The position numbers and the translations under genes are program-made. The notes beneath the pieces were generated by a model, which ran no database searches, had not been told where the DNA came from, and saw nothing but the letters and a program-made list of their open reading frames with translations. This document shows positions 58,501 through 64,000 of a stretch of DNA of 64,000 nucleotides, in pieces; position 1 is the first letter of the stretch; the number at the start of each line of letters is the position of its first letter. Source of the stretch: Liolophura sinensis (Eukaryota; Mollusca; Polyplacophora; Chitonida; Chitonidae); NCBI RefSeq assembly GCF_032854445.1, contig NC_088300.1, forward strand, positions 70,284,984 to 70,348,983. The letters are read 5' to 3'.

Positions 58501-61500
58501 TTACATTTCACTTATTGACAGCGACCAGTATTAGTAATTTCAGTACATGTACATATATATGTAAAGAGACTCATGTTGGTTATTTAACCTGTTTATAGAA
58601 GTATAGAAAACTTCAGCATGTGTGCCAAGAAGGTTTGGCTTTTCCAGGCTGTTGTACAAAGACCCCTGAACTTACAGGCTTTTCAATGCCTGGAAAAGTT
58701 ACTATCAAATTTTGGGCTGATTTCAAGGCCCTGTACAAACTCTGTGTACTGGTAACACTTAGCGTTAACTGTGTGACAAAGACACAAAGCGCGTGACATA
58801 ATGATATGTGAGGAGACGCAGTGGGAGAGGCAGCCAATGTGAATAATGATGGGAGACACACGATGAGGCGAGGTGTTGAATGTGTACACGAAACTCAGCC
58901 AGAAAACTTACAAGCTTTTCCACACGTATATCAAATCCATAAATAAATACCACCCAAGAAGTTCATACAACCACAAACAAACACAATGTGAACTGAGACA
59001 AATGTGGGACAAGTGCTAGTCTGGAGATTTGGGTATTATAGATACCAACTTAATCAAATCTTGGACAAAGTTGTTTTCACCTCAGTGACAGCTTTCTTGG
59101 TGGCCACACAACCTCATATCTATCACTTTTAATTGAACACTCTTTAGAGTTGTATCAACCTCATTCAAAAAAAAAAAAAATTGTGAGGATGATGGGATGT
59201 TACTTTCTTGATAGTGTAAGTTCTCAAAAATACATGTATCCAAAGTTACAGGGCTTGAAGGAGACTGTCATGATTTTTCAGCCTAATACACACAGGTGAG
59301 TTAGGACAAAAGCCTCTTAATCAGTAAATAGTGTAAACTGATAAAAGCTATACACCATATTTTACTAACCTTGTCACAATCAAGTTGTAATACAGTTTAT
59401 TAATTTTTTATCAATTCACAGAAAGTTAGAAAGAGCAGCTAGCAGATCCCCCTGAAAAACCAGCATGTAATGTTGCACGAAAGATTCAAAGAATTATATC
59501 TTCCAAATTTAGATTTTTAAAACATGTGATATTTGGCTGTATTTGGAAGCCTTATTTCATGCTCTTACCATCAAAGCACTGTGTTACAGAATTGTTACAG
59601 TCTTGATTAGTTGCGAGGTACAGAATGCGGCCAATGGTGGCCAGTTTAACATCACAAACACCTGGTCCCAATTTGTCTCAGTTCGTCAGTACCAAAACGG
59701 TAGCGGCAGAAGCTGCACCTGAGCTAGGGAAGAGTGTTAAGGTTAATACATGCCTGTTGACTCAGCTCTATGGGCTGTTCAGTTAGTGCGCCTGAACCCC
59801 GTAAGCTGTCAGATACATGCGAGGCACGTCGGATGATATTGCCAACCTTTGTCGGGATGAGCGAGCCTTTGGCTGGGGACCGTTGAGGATCTGGTTTCAC
59901 CCACACGGACTGGACACGCCCGGATGAAGGCGGAGTCTTGTTCAGCATGGAGATGTTCCTGGAAGACCACAGTACAGGACAATCACCACCCAGAACCCCA
60001 GCGTGTACAATTACATGAACCTGGACTCACCACTCCCAACCACAATAATACAGGAATACCGAATGAATAATGAATAATAAATCAACACCTGAACACAAAA
60101 GCAGAAACAGCTAAAAACCATAATTTTATAGATTTTTTTTCTTTTTTCTGAAAACAGAATTGTTTCCATTTTTCTTTCAGGTCATCAATGGCACAATTTA
60201 TGAATTGGTAAGCAGTAAACTGAAGAAAAAAACTTTTAATTAATTTCCTTTGTTTTAATATTTATCTTTTTTTGTCTAAAAAACAATTTTTGTTTAAAAA
60301 CTTTTTTATATTTGTCAACCTTTCGTTTCGTACCAGTGAAGTTTTACAAAGGATATTTCAGTTAGCACTGTTATTGTCAGTTTAACTGACAGAATTGGCT
60401 AGGAGTTACTTTTATTTGATTTCTGTGTAGGAGAAAAATTCATATAACCACTGGCTAAACTATGAGAGGGAAGACAAAAAGTTTTAACTAATAACCTCAC
60501 AAATTTCACCCAAACCAGGAAGTACGAGTGTCACAATATGACAAGATGAGGAAGATGTGAACATAAAAAATGCATGGTGTGAAATAAAACCACACGTTGT
60601 ACACTACCACACACAATTACTGATATGACATCACCAACTCTCATTAATGGCAATACATGGATGTCTCAACAACAACAACAGGGAGGTGAATTGTTATTTG
60701 GGGTTAAGAATGTCCCCTGCCTGGAGCAAACTTGTTCCGAAAAATCCATCTCATCATTTCAAGGAGCATGCAAAACCTTAGACACAGTTGTCCCCCTTGT
60801 ACACTTTCTTCCCAAAGGTATCCCACCCAGTACAGTGGTGAAGATAACCAAATAAATAAAAACAGAAGCCTGAGGATTTCATGCTAATATCATATCTAAA
60901 ATGTTGATCATAATTCTGCAAGTATTCTCATGAAATCCAAGGCTTCAATGTCTGTGAAAGATGAAAACTAAAGTCACTCAAGAAACACACAGTGTCAGAG
61001 AAACTGGTTACCTTCTAACAAACACTTTCTGCTTTCTCCTTTGTAGGCAAAAGTGTGAAATGACACATTCGTCAGATTTTCATTTCACCCTTATACACTT
61101 CATATGGCCCATATACACAAGAAACAAATACTGCACTGGTACAATTCCATTTAAAAGTAGAAAACATTCATGTGGAAACTTTCCAGTTATGAAAACCAAG
61201 CAAATTCATGGAAGTTAAAGGCTCTTTTCAAATTCATTGGGAAAAGTACCAAAGGCTAACATATGCCTTTTTTTTCAGCTCTTAACGGTTCAGCATAGAA
61301 AGCTGGTACTGTACCAATAATATAATATGTTACAAAAGAAAGAGGACTGGTCTCACATTAAAACATGTAATAACTTGGAATGACCTTTCTCTACTCAATA
61401 CACTGACCACTTAACAGCCTTTCAATATATAGCTCACATTCAGGGAGGCTTTCTAGGATAAGAGAATGGTGACTTTTCAATACAGAGGCTTTAATATGAT

Positions 61501-63695
61501 TAGTGTTTGTAACCCTTCCTAATGGAGGCACAATGGAAACTTACTCTGGTGTTCCTGGTACACTTTGAACCCCGATATCAGAGTGCCGCGTTACCGTTCC
61601 GGTGATGTAAGTGGATGATGGCATAGATTGATTTCTTTTCAAGGATACATTGCCTGATTCATTGACTTTAGATATCTGTAACAAACACACAAGGTATATA
61701 TGTCACTACATTCGTCCATTTCATAGGATCTGAAAATCACCATACCACGTACAGATATTGAAAACAGAACTTTCACTTTTTACAGAGTACGGTTCAGAAA
61801 ATCACACATATACCTAAAGAGGTCAAGCCACAGCCCACTTCAAACCCGATTCGTGTTTGAAGTGGCATCGTGAGTTTAGGCACCCTAATGATGGACCGAA
61901 AGAAAAAAAATACACGTAGAAAGGTTTAATAACATAACTACAAATGTATAAAGCCTGAGCTAGACCCAAAAACTTCAAATATTTAACTGTCACATAGAAA
62001 AACAACAACCTATGACGGTCGTTTGATGTGACACCAATCAGTTTGATCTCCATGAAGGCATTGTACTATCACAACTTATTAGGTTCTGTGTGAATCTGTG
62101 CGTAGAACAGAACACTTCAAACAATAAAAATAAAGGTCTATGTGTGGTCAACGTGCCTATAAATCCGATCTCCAGTACAGTGTGCCGTGACCAGAGTGAA
62201 GAACACACATTTTTCTGACCTTGAGTGAACCCTAGAGTAAACATGCCTCGACAGCAGTTGACGCGTAAAAGTCACAACAAAAATACATCTACTTACCAAT
62301 CTGTCCGGACACCAAGGAGAACAAAAGTAAGACACAAAAAATAACAAACTTTTTTAGCCTGTAGCGCTAAACAGGCCAAACAAAGCAAAACACCTGAAAA
62401 TAACACTTCAGCGATGGTGAATCCAGGGAAAACGTACACTCTGTACTTGCTTGGTGTTGATCAGAATACTAACACAGAATCGGATCTTACAAACACTTAT
62501 GAAACAGAGGATAATGACAACTGACTTGAATCAGAATGCAGTGAACAGCAGGAATCCAGAGAAGGGAGTGAAAGTGATTCAGAGATTGAACTAGAAAACA
62601 GGCATCAGCGAAGGACAAAAACATGGGACGAGCAGATTCATTTCCATGCACATGTAACAGTAAAATGTTTTCATTTTTGTTTATTATGACACATTTATTA
62701 CACAACTTTTGATATAATATACACGAATTAATCAAAATGTGGGCAAACAAGGTCTGAAGCAAAATCCCAGATGGAATAGATAAAAATGTCAGTTCCATTG
62801 TCAATGTATTATATGTACTCTAAACTGCTTAAAACCACTGAAAATGCATTTCACATCATGTAGAAAATGTGGCAGCCATTTTCGTTTTTCACCTCGCTCC
62901 GTTACCATGGGTGCCCGAACTTTTGAGCTAGATCAGCCCCTGCAACCAAACACATCATGGATCACTTACATGGATCCCATAGTGCTTCAACATTACTCCA
63001 CCAGAAAACCACACACAAAACCCACTTTGCACACATCATGGATCACTTACATGGATCCCATAGTCTTTTTCCAGGATCTTGCAGAGCTCTCTAAAGCGGG
63101 ACTCCATGTGATTATGGAATGGTCTTAGACTCTCTGGAGCCTTCCTCCTGTGAAGTTTCAACCCCTCCTGCACCAGTTTAATCTGAAGAAAAAGAAAAGT
63201 GGCACAGATATTTTAATTATATTAACAGCTCTCAACTTTAAAACAGCAGTGGCATTGACATCATGGTACTGAAAAATGTAACACATACTCAATAAAGAGA
63301 AGCTTGAACACTGTATCTGATGGAGCACAATGACTGTTTGTAAGAATAAAATCAACGCATATCTACATGGAGAGAAGAAATTTAAAAAGTACTAGAAAAG
63401 TAATAACTAGAAGATAATTAAAGTAAAGTAAACAGTGGAAAATACATGCAGGTTTGGCATAACCAAATATTTCAATATAGACAAGAGACAGCTAAGTATT
63501 TTGAAGACAGAATTAACCACCTATGACAGAGAAAATATTGATTATTAATACGTACATAAACAGACTGATGAAAAAAAAAAGAATAGATGAGAACCAGAAT
63601 TTAACCTGTTGCAGTGTTGTGCTTTTCAATTTCATCACCAGCTCAAAGTCTTTCTCTGTGGCATTTCTTTTGAGGTAGTCTTCTGTATAAAACAC
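52454..63695 (-). CDS. DOCK1: DOCK-A subfamily Rac GEF (DOCK1/2/5, Mbc, CED-5 type), C-terminal seven exons
   Basis: Partial gene; the 5' part continues past 64000. Exons in transcript order: 63695-63606, 63182-63051, 61675-61545, 59958-59754, 57550-57397, 56746-56598, 52528-52454. All phases agree, giving 311 codons and a stop. Identity: FYTEDYLKR, then EGLKLHRRKAPESLRPFH and FRELCKILEKDYG, match the end of DHR-2 in DOCK1; LKRNQSMPSST, ISPLRP and PPPLPEKASYADYTN match its tail. DOCK180 proteins, with ELMO, load GTP on Rac at the membrane to drive lamellipodia, engulfment and myoblast fusion. Two PxLPxK motifs (PPLPEK, PALPQK) fit the Crk SH3 consensus. DOCK1, 2 and 5 cannot be separated here; the symbol marks the closest match by memory. 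Confidence 0.92.
52529..56597 (-). other. DOCK intron (4.1 kb)
   Basis: Contains a SINE at 55.7 kb; a G-rich run near 54440; otherwise nothing recognised. Open frames here have no domain. Confidence 0.45.
55655..55838 (+). repeat. 5'-truncated SINE
   Basis: CTCATGCTGGCCTCCACTCC, then GTGAAATATTCTTGAGTAAC, CAAAACACCAATC and AAATAAACAAATAAA match the common SINE from mid-body to tail, antisense to the DOCK gene. Confidence 0.7.
56598..56746 (-). CDS. DOCK1: DOCK exon: PPPLPEK motif (Crk SH3 type)
   Basis: Acceptor CTCTTTACCTGTAG, donor AAG|GTAAGC; phase 1 to 0. VSDFEETEIVEEPPPLPEK, ASYADYTN, then IPPIPQRISPLRP. The acceptor belongs to an 87-bp repeat, so upstream copies could be used instead. 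Confidence 0.92.
56747..57119 (-). repeat. 87-bp minisatellite carrying splice acceptors
   Basis: The plus-strand start ACTACAGG occurs at 56746, 56833, 56920, 57007 and 57096 (spacings 87, 87, 87, 89). On the minus strand each unit ends CTCTTTACCTGTAG or CTCTTTCCTGTAG, the same acceptor as the exon at 56746. The minus frame is open through the units and continuous with that exon. Confidence 0.93.
57397..57550 (-). CDS. DOCK1: DOCK exon: TPKRPPRP proline motif and Ser-rich stretch
   Basis: Acceptor GTGTGTATACAG, donor G|GTAAAG; phase 0 to 1. LTPKRPPRPENDKRGS carries a basic proline motif; the rest is Ser/Asn-rich (MNSSSTSLASSASNAS). The other frames stop quickly, which fixes the phase. Confidence 0.9.
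57551..59753 (-). other. DOCK intron with GC donor (2.2 kb)
   Basis: No exon recognised. It holds a 20-bp perfect palindrome at about 58217-58236 and TACATGTA clusters near 57937 and 58544. Confidence 0.45.
59754..59958 (-). CDS. DOCK1: DOCK exon: linker, GC-type donor
   Basis: Acceptor TGGTCTTCCAG; phase 2 to 0. Encodes NISMLNKTPPSSGRVQS, then VWVKPDPQRSPAKGS and ELSQQ. Phase 0 of the next exon requires splicing at CAG|GCATGT, a GC donor; the GT two bases on would break the frame. Unspliced reading stops nine codons later. Confidence 0.82.
59959..61544 (-). other. DOCK intron
   Basis: AT-rich with T runs at 60130-60310; no exon or element recognised. Confidence 0.45.
61545..61675 (-). CDS. 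DOCK1: DOCK exon: Ser/Thr-rich linker
   Basis: Acceptor GTTTGTTACAG, donor GA|GTAAGT; phase 0 to 2. ISKVNESGNVSLKRNQSM then PSSTYITGTVTRHSD; LKRNQSMPSST resembles the basic FTMPSS segment of DOCK1. Confidence 0.88.
61676..63050 (-). other. DOCK intron
   Basis: Includes the duplicated donor segment (62951-62983). The minus frames at 61823-62347 and 62487-62804 show no domain. Confidence 0.45.
62951..62983 (-). repeat. 33-bp duplicate of exon end and donor
   Basis: Identical to 63032-63064, which holds the last 14 coding bases and the GTAAGT donor of the DOCK exon at 63051-63182. The flanks are not similar. Confidence 0.9.
63051..63182 (-). CDS. DOCK1: DOCK exon: end of DHR-2
   Basis: Acceptor CTTTTTCTTCAG, donor CAT|GTAAGT; 132 nt, phase 0 to 0. 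IKLVQEGLKLHRRKAPE, SLRPFHNHMESRFRELC and KILEKDYGIH follow the DOCK1 pattern GxxxHxxxxxEALRPFHxxMExxFxxL. The last 14 bases and the donor are duplicated 81 bp further into the intron. Confidence 0.95.
63183..63605 (-). other. DOCK intron (423 bp)
   Basis: Ordinary AT-rich intron with a pyrimidine-rich acceptor; nothing else seen. Confidence 0.5.
63606..63695 (-). CDS. DOCK1: DOCK exon: DHR-2 C-terminal helix
   Basis: Acceptor TTCTTTTGCAG; 90 nt, phase 0 to 0, encoding VFYTEDYLKRNATEKD then FELVMKLKSTTLQQ. The donor GTTAAA departs from consensus at +3, yet the frame and family match support it. Confidence 0.92.
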
Positions 63696-63929
63696 CTGCA
63701 AAAGAAAATAAAATGTCACATTTAGTAGGTCTATTTGATTCACTTGTCTCTTTTTTTCCCTTTTCTTAATTTGAGTGCACAAAAAAAAAAAAAAATTCTG
63801 AAGCTTATTCATTTCAATTTCATTGACACTGGAGTCAACAACTTTTCAAGGTCAACCATTTCAACAGCATATCTTATATCTGAAGATATCCCACTGACAC
63901 TGGGGGCCACCGCCATTCTCAGTTTACCG

Positions 63930-64000
63930 TCAGACTTTTCCACATATGGCCGGAGAGGAAGCCAACATGAGCTGGAACTGACCTTACTGCAACCGCACTG
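63930..64000 (-). repeat. SINE, minus orientation, cut by window end
   Basis: GCCGGAGAGGAAGCCAACAT and GAGCTGGAACTGACCTTAC are the reverse of the SINE segment from B box to GGCTTCCTCTCCGGCC. Confidence 0.65.

Noticed and set aside
1-64000. CRISPR array, bacterial operon, riboswitch or prophage
   Set aside because: The window is intron-bearing animal DNA; the tandem repeats lack spacer structure and no prokaryotic genes are present.
1-64000. Reverse transcriptase, transposase or viral genes
   Set aside because: No frame shows catalytic motifs of these families; all mobile elements seen are non-autonomous.

Overview
The window is animal nuclear DNA, most probably from a mollusc or another lophotrochozoan. 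It is AT-rich and intron-rich with GT-AG splice sites. It is littered with tRNA-derived SINEs whose 3' end reads roughly GTGAAATATTCTTGAGTACGGCGTAAAACACC followed by (AAAT)n, and with the palindrome TACATGTA, both of which I associate with mollusc genomes. The taxon is inferred from these repeats; no marker gene proves it. Nearly all open frames longer than 60 codons are chance frames in introns, UTRs or repeats.

Two genes face each other tail to tail. On the + strand (about 525 to 45,570) lies the 3' part, or a complete short form, of an actin-binding LIM protein / dematin family gene (abLIM, UNC-115). A short first coding exon (MASGGFWVAG) at 525-552 joins in phase, across a 25.6 kb intron, to a basic Pro/Ser-rich exon at 26191-26676. 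A chain of small linker exons follows, including a 15-nt microexon, and two exons encode a C-terminal villin headpiece ending at 41675. No LIM-domain exon was recognised, so the 525 exon would start a LIM-less isoform; LIM exons may lie upstream of the window. All exon phases agree: 655 codons plus stop with both optional cassettes, 626 without.

On the - strand (64,000 down to about 46,870) lie the last seven coding exons of a DOCK-A subfamily Rac guanine-nucleotide exchange factor (DOCK1/2/5, Myoblast city, CED-5). They encode the C-terminal helices of DHR-2, a Ser-rich linker and a proline-rich tail with two PxLPxK motifs, the class bound by the Crk N-terminal SH3 domain. The 5' part of this gene continues beyond the window.

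Functionally the pair is coherent: DOCK180-type proteins activate Rac, and abLIM/UNC-115 proteins act on actin downstream of Rac signalling. In humans, as I recall, ABLIM1 and DOCK1 are both on 10q, ABLIM3 and DOCK2 on 5q, and dematin and DOCK5 on 8p21, so the adjacency may preserve an ancient linkage.

Region by region: 1-524 upstream sequence; 553-26190 intron 1, full of SINEs, MITE-like copies, a fold-back element and tandem repeats; 26.2-41.7 kb the abLIM exons; 41.7-45.6 kb its long U-rich 3' UTR; 45.6-46.9 kb a SINE-bearing gap; 46.9-52.45 kb the probable DOCK 3' UTR with a 33-bp minisatellite; 52.45-63.7 kb the DOCK exons. The most interesting signals concern splicing: a 42-nt cassette between the two headpiece subdomains, an 87-bp minisatellite that multiplies the acceptor of a DOCK exon in frame, a GC-AG intron, a NAGNAG acceptor and a duplicated donor.
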